DNA of 45,406 nucleotides from an uncultured Clostridia bacterium (GTDB lineage Bacteria; Bacillota; Clostridia; Oscillospirales; CAG-272): assembly GCA_937884385.1 (NCBI GenBank), contig CALGCW010000130.1, positions 1-45,406 on the forward strand. The letters are read 5' to 3'. A model generated the notes under the pieces. The model searched no databases, was not told the DNA's origin, and saw only the letters and a list, made by a program, of their open reading frames with translations. Positions 17,329-26,476 of this stretch are shown in pieces (the stretch's first letter is position 1; each line of letters starts with the position of its first letter). Made by a program: the position numbers and the translations under genes.

Positions 17329-20300
17329 TTATTCTGCGAGTTTGTAAACTACGAATGTAGAAGGATACTTTTCAGGATCTGCTGCTGTTGTGGTTTTGTA
17401 GCCACGGAACTTGTAGTACTGAGAATCAGTATTGAAAGCAAGTACTACAGTATCAGAGCCTGTTCCTGCAAAAGTAACTGTACCATCTTCATTGAATGTC
17501 CAGTTCCAGCTATAAGATGTACCTGTCTTAAGGCCGTTGTTGTTGCCGCCCTTAGGACCAACAAATACGCCGTTAGCATCCTTAAGTGTTACGGAAGAAC
17601 CATCAACTGTAAGTGTCCATGTAGAGCATGTAGCGAGATCGGAGGATGTTCTTGTGATCCATGTGCCGTCTACTACGCCAAGACCGTGCTCACCGCCAGC
17701 AACGAGTACGTATGTACCGGATATGAACTGAGAAGCATCAGTAACTTGAACGAAATCACCTGATGTAGCGGGAGGAGTTACTTCGCCGCCTTCGTTGCCG
17801 CCTTCTTCGCCACCTTCAGGAAGAACGATAGAGTCGAGAGTGCAGTTCATCATCTCGTATGTGCCACCGAAGTTCTTAAGAGTTGTAGCAGTTACTGTGA
17901 TTGTAGCTCCAACTACAAATCTGCTATCTACCAATTTGTAGCAGTAAACGGGTTTATTTTCAAAGCCTTCAACTACGATTGTGGGGTTATTCCAGTTATC
18001 AAGAGATGTGATCTTACCTGTGAGTGTGAAAGAACCTTCGAGAGAGGAACCATCAGCAAGTCCGTAAAGAGCGTTAAGAACTTCTTCGGGAGTTGCGGGT
18101 GTAGAAGGTGTTTCGCCGCCGCCTTCACCGGGCTGATCAGGTGTTTCGCCGCCTGTTGTGTTGTCATCATCCTCAACGGGAGCGTCAGATACGAACTCTA
18201 TTGTGGAAAGAGCACCGGGGAACTGAGAAACGCCTACCTTAACAAGGTTGTCACCAGTGATGTACTTGATATCGCTAAGAGCCATTGTAGTATTAGCGTA
18301 TCCACCACGGTCACGGTCACCAAAGTAGTATTTAATGCCATCGATGTCGCAAACAAATACCTTTGCTTCATCATTCCATGTCCAAGCCTTGGGCTCATCA
18401 GCAAATCTGATGTTCTTGTAATTACCATTGAGGTAACCCTCAAGATACTTGTCGCCAACCTGGAGGCTATATGTGCCAGCAGCTTCGTCCAATACTGCTA
18501 CGATTACTTCAACAGCATTTTCAAGCTTATCTGTTGTCATAAGAGCGCCCTTATCATTAAGTTCGCCATTGAAATACAAGGGTTTTCCGTTAGCAGGAGT
18601 TGTATCCATTACGATAATGAAGGAACCTGCACCGGGAGCTGTAATAGGAGCAGAAGAATATGCGGCAGGAGCCAATGTTCCAAAGAAACCGGGGAACTGA
18701 GAAACGCCTACCTTAACAAGGTTGTCACCAGTGATGTACTTGATATCGCTAAGAGCCATTGTAGTATTAGCGTATCCACCACGGTCACGGTCACCAAAGT
18801 AGTATTTAATGCCATCGATGTCGCAAACAAATACCTTTGCTTCATCATTCCATGTCCAAGCCTTGGGCTCATCAGCAAATCTGATGTTCTTGTAATTACC
18901 ATTGAGGTAACCCTCAAGATACTTGTCGCCAACCTGGAGGCTATATGTGCCAGCAGCTTCGTCCAATACTGCTACGATTACTTCAACAGCATTTTCAAGC
19001 TTATCTGTTGTCATAAGAGCGCCCTTATCATTAAGTTCGCCATTGAAATACAATACCTTACCGTTTGCAGGTGAAGTATTCATTGCAATCTTAAATGTTC
19101 CAACTACGGGAGCAGAAATGGGTTTGTGAACGTAAGGCATCTTGCTTGCAGCAGCAACCTTAATTTCATAAGTCTTTGTTGCAGTTGCATCACCGGAAGT
19201 AAATGTTGCAGTAAGCTTAAGAGTTACTTCTTCATCGCCAAGAGCGATTACAAGCTTACCGTCTTCGCCGATTGTGAAGTTTTCATTGTCAACTGTCCAA
19301 GAAATAACTACATCTTTAACAAGGTTGCCAATTACGGGAAGGGAAATAGTTGAGTTTTCAGAAACTTTGTCAATAATAACGAGGTTTTCAGATTCAAGTG
19401 CTACCTTTTCTTCAGGACTTCTTTCGGGTTCTACCAAGTTGGTGAAAGGAGTTGCAGAAGCAGGAACAAGATAGAAGCTACCGTTGTATACGTTTACAAG
19501 AGCAGTGATATCAGTTGTCCAACCGAAGTGAGCGCCGTGCTCATTCTTGATAGCATCTACTTCTTCAGTGGGAAGACCGCAAGAAAGAGAAAGTCTGATG
19601 TAAGACTGAAGATCGTTAAGAGAGAAGTAATAATAGTAATTATTAGCTGAACCGTCAGCATTGTTATCATTTCCGCCGATTACAACGTTCTTGATTGTAA
19701 CGATGCATCCAAGGTAATCAGTAATAGAAGCATCGGAAGCATTTTTAGCAGCGAGGAACTTATCGGTGATATCGATAACTGTGGGCTGCTTAATTGTTTC
19801 GTCGATGATCTCTACAACAGCATTTTTGATTTCATGTGTTCCGTTGTATATTGCCTTTGTACCAGATACGATAACTGTCATACCGGTCTTAACACCAAGT
19901 TTATTAACAAGATCTTCCTGGTTAAGCATGCTATAAACATAGTAACCGCCCTTGCCTTCCAAGTCTTGAACGAAGATCTCGTTATAGCAATTCTTGTTTT
20001 CTGTCTTGGAGTGAGCAACGGTAACAATACCTGTAATTGTTACGAAGTCACCGTCTTTAGCTGCGATATAATCCTCAAAAGATGTGGGATTAACTGCAGG
20101 AACCTTAAGCTTGAAGGAAACAGTAGCCTGTGTTCCATCGGGAGCTGTGATAAGAGCTGTAAGAGTGTAGTGGATGTCGGGTTCACCAATTTCAGGTCTT
20201 TCAGGAACCTTGACAGTTGAAGTTGTTTCAGCGGTCAAAGTATCATTTTCACCGGGAACATAATCAACAACCTGAACTGCTTCGTTGTCTGTTGACCAAG

Positions 20301-20541
20301 CGATTCTGTATTCACCGTCCTTAAGGGGAAGAACCTTAGTAACGTTGAAATCTGTGATTGTATTGGGAACGGGTGTTTCTTTTGTGGGTACGAGAGCAGG
20401 ATAATAGTCGATAACTGCGCCTTTGGCATTATCCATATCGTACGTGGGTTCCTGGTTATCCCAAGGGAAATTGAACTCACAAGCAGTGAGTGCCACGATG
20501 GAAAGAATCAAGATGAGTACAAGACTTAAAATTCTTTTCAT
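17329..20541 (-). CDS. Large surface lipoprotein with Ig-like, OB-fold and duplicated domains
   Basis: This 1070-residue protein starts with a lipoprotein signal (lipobox LTAC, Cys21). Approximate order: an Ig-like domain (30-150); two OB-fold-like segments (155-365) with patterns such as ITGIVT, FVQDLEGKGGYYVY and YNGTHEIKNA; and an Ig-like domain of the aBig type (380-463). Two copies of a roughly 158-residue domain follow (about 475-790). Then come an acidic Gly/Pro/Glu linker, a third OB-like domain (about 835-915), another Gly/Glu linker, and a C-terminal beta domain (about 935-1070). No catalytic motif was found. OB-folds of this kind occur in secreted nucleases, so binding of nucleic acid or glycan is possible. 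It follows the SNase-like lipoprotein by 29 bases and probably shares its transcript. The duplicated part is exact at DNA level over 366 bp. Confidence 0.75.
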   Translation of the reverse strand: MKRILSLVLILILSIVALTACEFNFPWDNQEPTYDMDNAKGAVIDYYPALVPTKETPVPNTITDFNVTKVLPLKDGEYRIAWSTDNEAVQVVDYVPGENDTLTAETTSTVKVPERPEIGEPDIHYTLTALITAPDGTQATVSFKLKVPAVNPTSFEDYIAAKDGDFVTITGIVTVAHSKTENKNCYNEIFVQDLEGKGGYYVYSMLNQEDLVNKLGVKTGMTVIVSGTKAIYNGTHEIKNAVVEIIDETIKQPTVIDITDKFLAAKNASDASITDYLGCIVTIKNVVIGGNDNNADGSANNYYYYFSLNDLQSYIRLSLSCGLPTEEVDAIKNEHGAHFGWTTDITALVNVYNGSFYLVPASATPFTNLVEPERSPEEKVALESENLVIIDKVSENSTISLPVIGNLVKDVVISWTVDNENFTIGEDGKLVIALGDEEVTLKLTATFTSGDATATKTYEIKVAAASKMPYVHKPISAPVVGTFKIAMNTSPANGKVLYFNGELNDKGALMTTDKLENAVEVIVAVLDEAAGTYSLQVGDKYLEGYLNGNYKNIRFADEPKAWTWNDEAKVFVCDIDGIKYYFGDRDRGGYANTTMALSDIKYITGDNLVKVGVSQFPGFFGTLAPAAYSSAPITAPGAGSFIIVMDTTPANGKPLYFNGELNDKGALMTTDKLENAVEVIVAVLDEAAGTYSLQVGDKYLEGYLNGNYKNIRFADEPKAWTWNDEAKVFVCDIDGIKYYFGDRDRGGYANTTMALSDIKYITGDNLVKVGVSQFPGALSTIEFVSDAPVEDDDNTTGGETPDQPGEGGGETPSTPATPEEVLNALYGLADGSSLEGSFTLTGKITSLDNWNNPTIVVEGFENKPVYCYKLVDSRFVVGATITVTATTLKNFGGTYEMMNCTLDSIVLPEGGEEGGNEGGEVTPPATSGDFVQVTDASQFISGTYVLVAGGEHGLGVVDGTWITRTSSDLATCSTWTLTVDGSSVTLKDANGVFVGPKGGNNNGLKTGTSYSWNWTFNEDGTVTFAGTGSDTVVLAFNTDSQYYKFRGYKTTTAADPEKYPSTFVVYKLAE
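18214..18579 (-). repeat. Direct repeat copy B (366 bp, exact)
   Basis: This segment appears identical base for base to 18688-19053, at an offset of 474 bases (158 codons). Identity starts and stops sharply within the 158-codon unit, leaving a diverged 108-base remainder between the copies. On the coding strand this is the second copy. Confidence 0.95.
18688..19053 (-). repeat. Direct repeat copy A (366 bp, exact)
   Basis: Partner of 18214-18579. The protein flank upstream differs between the copies (APVVGTFKIAMNTSPANGK against APGAGSFIIVMDTTPANGK) while the 122-residue core is identical. That pattern suggests recent homogenisation of an older duplication. Confidence 0.95.
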
Positions 20542-20570
20542 AATAACTCCTTTTTTAGATAAAAATGTTT

Positions 20571-21908
20571 TTATTTTACAACAACATCATTAATATTAAT
20601 CAATTTGATCTGATAATTTCCGTTGTAGTAAGCTACTAAGCCCTTTACGTCAATCGTCTTACCGTCAAAGTAATCAGCGGTGATAAGGTTACCTTGCTCA
20701 TCTCTGAGAACGATGGTTCTGATCGTAATTTCATAACCGTCTGCCTGGCAGGTAAGTGTCATAGCACCTGCGCTTTCACCCTCACGGGTCGTCCAAACAT
20801 CAGTTACCTTAAGATCCTTCATTTCGATTGCTGTATTGAGCGCGAGCTCTGCATAAGAGAATTCTTTAAGAACCTCTTCTCCCTCATCATCGGTAATGAT
20901 AACTTCAAGCTTACCGTTGCAGAACTCTTCGGGAGTAGTCAATGAGTAGACGATATCATGACCTGTATCGAGAACCTCGATGTATTTGGACTTATCAGAT
21001 GCAAAAGCACTGTATTTCAAGTCTGAAATCTGATACGTTCCGCCGCCTTCCCAGTATTGAACTGTTCCGACGATCTTCATAAGGTTTCCTATAACAAGCT
21101 GATCCATACCGTTGAAGTTAAATCCGTAGTAAGCACCAATTGCGTGATACATACCGGTCTCTTCACAGTATGACTGAAGATAGATGCTGCCATCAAATTC
21201 TCTTGTGATGACGGCTTCAAATACAACCTTTTTACCGTTGTACTTAGCGGGATTAGTAGCGAGCTCCTTTAAGTCAACAGGGATAGCTTCACCCAAGTAG
21301 AAATCGGGGTCAACATCGTTTGAATGTACGTAAAGCTTATGAGCTCTTGCCTGCATAAAGGCATCGAAGCAATAAGTTCCGTAAGCATTATCCGTTCCCT
21401 TGGACTTAGCAAGACCAAGCTGGAGCAATTCGAGATTGAGCAAGCTATAATCGGACATTTCAGCCGTTTTATACCAAACCCAAACCATATATCTTGAACC
21501 TGTAGAGTCAGGATTCCAAGTATTGTTATCACTCTCTACAATAATGGAGATAGCGTTAGTAAGCTTTTCCTTAGTATAGGCGGAAGCTTTCTTTCCCCAT
21601 TTTTCAATTTGTCCCGTTGATTCGGGAGTATCCACACCAAGATATCTGGCTTTGAGAATCTTAGAGCCGCCAATCTCGGTTTGGAGATTAAAGTGTGTTG
21701 TATCTCCGTCAATATGCATATGGAGAGTAACTTCCTGCTTAACTCTGTTAGAGTTAGGATTATACTTTACTTGAGATACGTAATCGACCCACTCAGGGGG
21801 CTGTTGTTCGCCCCCGGTAGTGGTAAAAATATCTTCACAAGAAGTAAAACAAGAAGCAAGAATACATAGAAGAAGAACAACGCTAAATATTCTTAAACTT
21901 GTTTTCAT
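20571..21908 (-). CDS. Secreted lipoprotein with thermonuclease (SNase-like) and OB-fold domains
   Basis: This 445-residue protein has a signal peptide with two possible lipobox cysteines (Cys20 in LASC, Cys24 in FTSC). Residues about 55-200 form a staphylococcal-nuclease-like domain. HIDGDT supplies Asp67, Asp69 and Thr70. ARYLGVDTPES supplies Arg88, Asp93, Thr94 and Glu96. SRYMVWVW supplies Arg139. These correspond to all Ca2+-binding and catalytic residues of SNase. The rest carries at least one OB-fold-like domain (about 215-310) and a C-terminal beta domain ending in an ISLYNGNYQIKL-type motif (VAYYNGNYQIKL). Predicted role is surface-anchored cleavage of DNA or RNA. It lies 43 bases after the ABC solute-binding gene and 29 before the large lipoprotein, with no terminator seen between them. 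Confidence 0.85.
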   Translation of the reverse strand: MKTSLRIFSVVLLLCILASCFTSCEDIFTTTGGEQQPPEWVDYVSQVKYNPNSNRVKQEVTLHMHIDGDTTHFNLQTEIGGSKILKARYLGVDTPESTGQIEKWGKKASAYTKEKLTNAISIIVESDNNTWNPDSTGSRYMVWVWYKTAEMSDYSLLNLELLQLGLAKSKGTDNAYGTYCFDAFMQARAHKLYVHSNDVDPDFYLGEAIPVDLKELATNPAKYNGKKVVFEAVITREFDGSIYLQSYCEETGMYHAIGAYYGFNFNGMDQLVIGNLMKIVGTVQYWEGGGTYQISDLKYSAFASDKSKYIEVLDTGHDIVYSLTTPEEFCNGKLEVIITDDEGEEVLKEFSYAELALNTAIEMKDLKVTDVWTTREGESAGAMTLTCQADGYEITIRTIVLRDEQGNLITADYFDGKTIDVKGLVAYYNGNYQIKLININDVVVK

Positions 21909-21951
21909 AAAATTATAACTTAAACTTTATAGTTTAATTTGTGATTAAAGA

Positions 21952-23349
21952 TTAAAGCTGGTTTTCGCACTCGTTGATAGCATTCTTGAATGCTTCGTCG
22001 ATAAGCTTTTCGATTGTGCCGGCATTCTTGTGAGTTGTATAGTTTTCCATACAGTACTTCATAAGAGCACCAACCTGGTCACGAGCTGTGGAAGAACCGC
22101 TGAATGCGGGAGAAGTGTAGTAGTACTTTTCCTGAGCCAAGCAAACCTTCATAGAAAGGTAAGCGATATTGTCGCCGCCATTAGCATTGTCAAGCTTTGA
22201 TTTGAAGGTGGGAACTTCTGTTACGGACTTAAGAACGGGTACGTAACCGGAAGCATTAGCAAATTCAGCCTGAAGCTCAACATCAGTTGTGAGGAATCTC
22301 ATAAGAAGCCAAGCTGCGATGTTTTCCTGTGTATTGCCTGTGTCAAGCAATACGAGAGAGGGACCCTGAGAGATAACCTTGGGGTTATTCTTATCAACCT
22401 GAGGAATAGATGTGATTCCTACTTCGAAAGGATAAGCGCCGTCAACCTTTTCGGGTCTCTGGTGTGTAGCACCTGCAGAAGAGCCGATGGACATATAGGA
22501 CTTAGGCTGTGAGGGATCCTGGTTTACGAAAAGGCTTGATGTATAACCACCGTTAAGCTCCTGAGTTGTCATAAGACCTTCGGAGTGCCATCTTGCAAAT
22601 CTTTCAACGAAAGCTCTGTTTGTTTCGTTATCAAAGATGTAATGATCGCCGGTAGCAGATGTGTAACCGGACTTGTACTGTTCAGTCATTGTGATGAACC
22701 AGTTAGCTTCGGAGTCATAGCCGAGGGGGATGCAGTTGGGATCAATTGCCTTGATCTGCTTGCATACATCTTCCATCTCATCCCAAGTTGTGGGAACTGT
22801 AAGTCCGTGCTCGTTGAAGAAATCTACGTTGTAGTAAAGAACCTCAGTGGACTTGGAGAAGGGGAGTGTGTACATAAAGCCGTCACCGAACTGTCTACCT
22901 TCATTGTAGAAGCCTTCGATGAAGTCTGCCTTCTGAGCATCAGTAAGACCGTACTCAGGGTGGTCGATGAACTGGTCAAGAGTGATAACCTTACCGGATC
23001 TGTTGTACATAGCAACGTGGTCAGGGTAGCAGTAAGCAAGATTGGGATGAGCGCCTACTGTAAGCTCAGTCTTGATGGTGTCACGAACTGTGTCGTAGCT
23101 ACCGGGCTGTTCATGAACAACTGTGATGTTGGGGTACATCTCCATGAATCTCTCAATAGCAGCGTCAGCTACGGGAGCAAGAGTTGTAGTACCCATTGTG
23201 CTGTAGAATGTGATTTCTACTTCTGCATTGGGGTCAAAAGTAGCTTCACCAAGCTGCCAACCGGGTGTTTCTTTTCCTCCACAAGAGGAGAGAGCACACA
23301 AGCTGATTGCCATAGCGAGAACAAGGAGAAGAGAAAAAATTCTTTTCAT
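21952..23349 (-). CDS. ABC transporter solute-binding lipoprotein (family 1, sugar/UgpB type)
   Basis: This 465-residue protein has a lipoprotein signal (lipobox LSSC, Cys23) and the bilobed family 1 solute-binding pattern. It opens with VEITFYSTMGTTTLAPVADAAIERFMEMYPNI-type sequence, has LPFSKSTEVLYYNVDFFNEHGL in the first lobe, and ends with a helical C-terminus. The family binds carbohydrates or glycerol phosphates; the opening resembles UgpB-like proteins, but the ligand cannot be fixed. GAAAGGA lies about a dozen bases before the ATG. It stands between the permease genes and the nuclease lipoprotein in one unit. Codon choice is uniform and looks like that of a highly expressed gene. Confidence 0.85.
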   Translation of the reverse strand: MKRIFSLLLVLAMAISLCALSSCGGKETPGWQLGEATFDPNAEVEITFYSTMGTTTLAPVADAAIERFMEMYPNITVVHEQPGSYDTVRDTIKTELTVGAHPNLAYCYPDHVAMYNRSGKVITLDQFIDHPEYGLTDAQKADFIEGFYNEGRQFGDGFMYTLPFSKSTEVLYYNVDFFNEHGLTVPTTWDEMEDVCKQIKAIDPNCIPLGYDSEANWFITMTEQYKSGYTSATGDHYIFDNETNRAFVERFARWHSEGLMTTQELNGGYTSSLFVNQDPSQPKSYMSIGSSAGATHQRPEKVDGAYPFEVGITSIPQVDKNNPKVISQGPSLVLLDTGNTQENIAAWLLMRFLTTDVELQAEFANASGYVPVLKSVTEVPTFKSKLDNANGGDNIAYLSMKVCLAQEKYYYTSPAFSGSSTARDQVGALMKYCMENYTTHKNAGTIEKLIDEAFKNAINECENQL

Positions 23350-23418
23350 TGGTTTTGTCCGTCCTTTCGAAAATATAAAATATTTATTATTGCCAATTGG
23401 CTAATAACCGTATAATTA

Positions 23419-24363
23419 TTATCCCTTAATACCGCTTCTGGATACACCCTTCATGATATACTTTCTAAAGAAAAGGAATACCATAAAGAGGGGTATAGAA
23501 ACCATAGCTACTGCAGCCATCTGAAGGGGATAGTTTATCATTCCGTCGTAACCGTCGATGGTATAGTCGCCTCCGCGGATACCATTGGTAACGAGCAAGT
23601 AATCCTTATCCTTGATAACGAGGTTGGGCCATACGTAAGTATTCCAAGCACCCATCATCTTAAGAATGGTGATAGAGATAATAGTTGGAAGTGCGAGAGG
23701 AATCATAACCTTCCAAAGATACTTAAAGTCACTTACACCGTCGACCTTAGCAGCCAGGTAAAGCTCATTGGGAATCTGTAGGAAGTTTTGCTTCAGCAAG
23801 TATATATAGAAAGTACTTACAAGGAAGGGAACGATGAGGATAGTGAAGCCCCACTTATCAGTATTACCCCAACCAAAGTTGAAGGTCGTCTGATAGTTTG
23901 TGATCGTGAAAAGCTCACCGGGGATCATCATTGTTGCAAGGAGACCTGCAAAGAGCGCGTCTCTGCCTTTAAACTCAAGTCTTGCAAAAGCAAAAGCTGA
24001 AAGGATTGTGATAATGAGAGAAAGAAGAGTGGAGACTATACCTACAAAAACGGTGTTTCCAAAAACCTTCTCAAGGTTAGCTCGTTGCAATGCAACAGCA
24101 TAGTTATCAAAATGTATAACCTCGGGCCAAAGTGTAGGAACTGCTCGGTTATACTCCTGCCAGCTTTTAAGTGATGAAATGATCATCCAATAAAAGGGGA
24201 ACAGAACGATTATTGCCATCAAGAAAAGGAATGCATAAACTGCGATATAGCCAAGAACCTTCATAACCTTAGCGGTTTTGTTGACCTGACCCATATCCTT
24301 TTCTTTCATAACGTGAAGAGCAGTATCGCGATTGGTGGCAACGTTATTGATATTATTACTCAT
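23419..24363 (-). CDS. ABC sugar-type permease (MalG/UgpE family)
   Basis: This protein of about 314 residues has six transmembrane helices and the cytoplasmic EAA loop LYLAAKVDGVSDFKYLWKVMIPLALP, which docks to the ATPase. The C-terminus KYIMKGVSRSGIKG is typical of MalG-like subunits. I placed the start at 24363 (MSNNINN): GGAGG lies eight bases upstream. An in-frame ATG at 24378 overlaps the previous stop (TAATG) but has no ribosome binding site of its own, and the GGAGG would be its own second and third codons. It partners with the upstream permease and the ATPase at 25329-26426. Confidence 0.88.
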   Translation of the reverse strand: MSNNINNVATNRDTALHVMKEKDMGQVNKTAKVMKVLGYIAVYAFLFLMAIIVLFPFYWMIISSLKSWQEYNRAVPTLWPEVIHFDNYAVALQRANLEKVFGNTVFVGIVSTLLSLIITILSAFAFARLEFKGRDALFAGLLATMMIPGELFTITNYQTTFNFGWGNTDKWGFTILIVPFLVSTFYIYLLKQNFLQIPNELYLAAKVDGVSDFKYLWKVMIPLALPTIISITILKMMGAWNTYVWPNLVIKDKDYLLVTNGIRGGDYTIDGYDGMINYPLQMAAVAMVSIPLFMVFLFFRKYIMKGVSRSGIKG

Positions 24364-24377
24364 TTCAGTTACCTCCA

Positions 24378-25316
24378 TTAATAATATGTGGTCTTTTTAC
24401 TGATGCTAAGGTTAATCATCGTTATAACGAAGATGATAGCGAACAGTATCAGAGCCGCTGCGGAAGCTACACCAGTATTACTGTTAGTAATCGAAGTGTA
24501 GATAAGACCTACCATAGTGTTCAATTCACCGGTACGGGCCATAGCATCATCGAAAATACCAACAACGCTTGAATATTCCTTGAAACCACCGATAAAGCCG
24601 GTAATCACAACGTATGTGATCATAGGAGAAAGAAGCGGGACTGTAATTCTGAAAAATGTACGAACCTTGCCTGTACCGTCAACCTTTGCTGCATCGTAGT
24701 ACTGCTTATTTACACTCTGCAACGCACCAAGGAGAATAAGAATCTTGAAGGGAAGAGCGTTCCAAATGATGTAAATAATTACAACTAACAATTTGGTTTC
24801 ATAAGTAGAACCTGCATTGATCCAGTTTATCGGGTCGCCACCAAACATCATAATGATATTGTTAATGATACCGTACGTGGAAATCACGGGGTTTTCAGCG
24901 GCGGTAGTTCCTACAATATTAAACATAGCTGCAAATACCATACCGATTGCGAGCGAGTTGGTTACGTATGGAAGGAAATAAATTGTTTGCAAAAATCTTT
25001 GAAAGGGTTTAATAGAGTTAAGACATACGGAAATAACGAGGGCGAGGAATGTGGAAATCAAAACTGTTGGAATACAGAGTATAAGAGTGTTTTGCAAAGC
25101 GCTCCAAAACTTTCCGTAGTTCAAAACTCTTTCGAAGTTTCCAAGACCAAGGGGGAAGCCCCATCTACCAAGTCTTATAGCGTCCATTTCATTGTAACCC
25201 TCCTGAAAGGCCATCAACGATGTGTTGAGAATGGGCCACACAGTAAAGATCGCAAGTAAAATGAGAGCAGGAGCAAGATAGAGCCATGCTTTCCATTGTT
25301 GTTTGCTATCTACCAT
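24378..25316 (-). CDS. ABC sugar-type permease (MalF/UgpA family)
   Basis: This 312-residue inner-membrane subunit has six transmembrane helices. WLYLAPALILLAIFTVWPI is the usual first helix. The EAA loop is YYDAAKVDGTGKVRTFFRITVPLLSP. AAGGAGAAC precedes the ATG at normal distance. It lies 12 bases after the ATPase gene. With the MalG-like protein it forms the translocation pore for the substrate delivered by the lipoprotein at 21952-23349. Confidence 0.9.
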   Translation of the reverse strand: MVDSKQQWKAWLYLAPALILLAIFTVWPILNTSLMAFQEGYNEMDAIRLGRWGFPLGLGNFERVLNYGKFWSALQNTLILCIPTVLISTFLALVISVCLNSIKPFQRFLQTIYFLPYVTNSLAIGMVFAAMFNIVGTTAAENPVISTYGIINNIIMMFGGDPINWINAGSTYETKLLVVIIYIIWNALPFKILILLGALQSVNKQYYDAAKVDGTGKVRTFFRITVPLLSPMITYVVITGFIGGFKEYSSVVGIFDDAMARTGELNTMVGLIYTSITNSNTGVASAAALILFAIIFVITMINLSISKKTTYY

Positions 25317-25328
25317 AATTTGTTCTCC

Positions 25329-26426
25329 TTAAAAACGAATTCTTTCCTCGGTATCCTTGTTGAAGATGAATACCTTATGAGATTTAAGAGAATAGCTGAT
25401 AGTAGCTGAAGCTATATCAATATTTGCATCGGAGTTGATGATGGATCTGACAACGGGATTCTGAGAGTTAGCGTGTCTTGATACTACGCTTACGTCACGG
25501 CCCATAACTTCAACGTTAGAGAGGTTACAAACGAAAGGACCGTTAGGATCAAGATTGAATCCCTCGGGACGGATGCCAACAGTAACATCTTGATCGTCAA
25601 CACCGGGAACGTCAAGAACTGCAACACCGCCGATATGGAGCTTGCCGCCCTTAACCTGACCGTCAAATACGTTGATGGGAGGAGTACCAAGGAATTTTGC
25701 AACGAAGAGATTCGCGGGATCGTCATATACGTCCTGGGGTTTGCCTACCTGCTGAACAACACCAAGCTTCATTACTACGATGAAGTCGGAGATGCTCATT
25801 GCTTCTTCCTGGTCGTGTGTTACGAAAATTGTCGTGATGCCTGTTTCCATCTGGATTCTCTTGATCTCTTCACGCGTCTGAAGTCTGAGACGTGCGTCAA
25901 GGTTTGAAAGAGGCTCGTCAAGAAGGAGAACACGGGGCATTTTAACAAGAGCACGCGCGATAGCTACACGCTGCTGCTGACCGCCGGAAAGCTCGCTGGG
26001 CTTTCTGTCCATAAGCTCGTCGATCTGAACAAGTCTTGCTGCCTCATATGCTCTTTCAAGCATATTTTCTTTTGTGAGCTTGTCTGCTCCCTTAAGGTTC
26101 TGAAGAGGGAACAAGATGTTCTGCTTTACGGTCATATGAGGGTAAAGCGCATAGTTCTGGAATACCAAGCCAACGCCACGTTTCTCTGTGGGAAGCTCAG
26201 TAACGTCTTCTTCACCGAAGAAGATCTTTCCGGAAGAGGGTTTCTGCAAACCACTGATCATGTAGAGGGTCGTACTTTTTCCGCATCCCGAGGGACCAAG
26301 CAAGCCGATAAGCTTACCGTCGGGGATTTCGAAAGTAAAGTTATTTACCGCTACAACATCTTCATTAACCTTTTTCTTATCGCGGTTAGGGAAGATTTTT
26401 GTGAGGTTTTGTAATGCAACTTTCAT
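25329..26426 (-). CDS. ABC transporter ATPase (MalK/MsmX/UgpC type)
   Basis: This 365-residue ATPase carries Walker A GPSGCGKST, the Q-loop FQNYALYPHMT, signature LSGGQQQR, Walker B RVLLLDEPLSNLD and the switch HDQEEAM. A C-terminal OB/TOBE regulatory domain (about 240-365) is present, as in MalK-type proteins. GGAGATT precedes the ATG. Having the ATPase in the same operon as its permeases is less common in Clostridia, where a shared MsmX often serves several importers. It lies 50 bases after the RDD gene. Confidence 0.93.
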   Translation of the reverse strand: MKVALQNLTKIFPNRDKKKVNEDVVAVNNFTFEIPDGKLIGLLGPSGCGKSTTLYMISGLQKPSSGKIFFGEEDVTELPTEKRGVGLVFQNYALYPHMTVKQNILFPLQNLKGADKLTKENMLERAYEAARLVQIDELMDRKPSELSGGQQQRVAIARALVKMPRVLLLDEPLSNLDARLRLQTREEIKRIQMETGITTIFVTHDQEEAMSISDFIVVMKLGVVQQVGKPQDVYDDPANLFVAKFLGTPPINVFDGQVKGGKLHIGGVAVLDVPGVDDQDVTVGIRPEGFNLDPNGPFVCNLSNVEVMGRDVSVVSRHANSQNPVVRSIINSDANIDIASATISYSLKSHKVFIFNKDTEERIRF

Positions 26427-26476
26427 ATAATCTCCATTTCTTATATAAAAAATTTTTGAGAACTAAGCTGGGCGAA

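Noticed and set aside
18214..19053. Repeat pair as a mobile element or CRISPR-like array
   Set aside because: The repeats are in frame inside one gene, have no terminal inverted repeats, target-site duplication or transposase, and there are only two copies.
23392..23401. Palindrome GCCAATTGGC between the permease and solute-binding genes as an operator
   Set aside because: A perfect 10-bp palindrome, but it does not extend further and no regulator gene or second copy was seen. One short palindrome is not enough.
22585..23415. 276-codon open frame on the plus strand inside the solute-binding gene
   Set aside because: It lies antisense to a clearly coding gene, has no ribosome binding site or known domain, and its composition mirrors the codon bias of the real gene. 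Similar shadow frames at 8056-8835, 3556-4080, 29976-30632 and 37494-38204 were rejected for the same reason.
25329..26426. ATPase as a shared housekeeping MsmX rather than a dedicated subunit
   Set aside because: It lies in the same strand and unit as both permeases and the solute-binding gene with short spacing, so a dedicated role is simpler. A shared role cannot be excluded from sequence alone.
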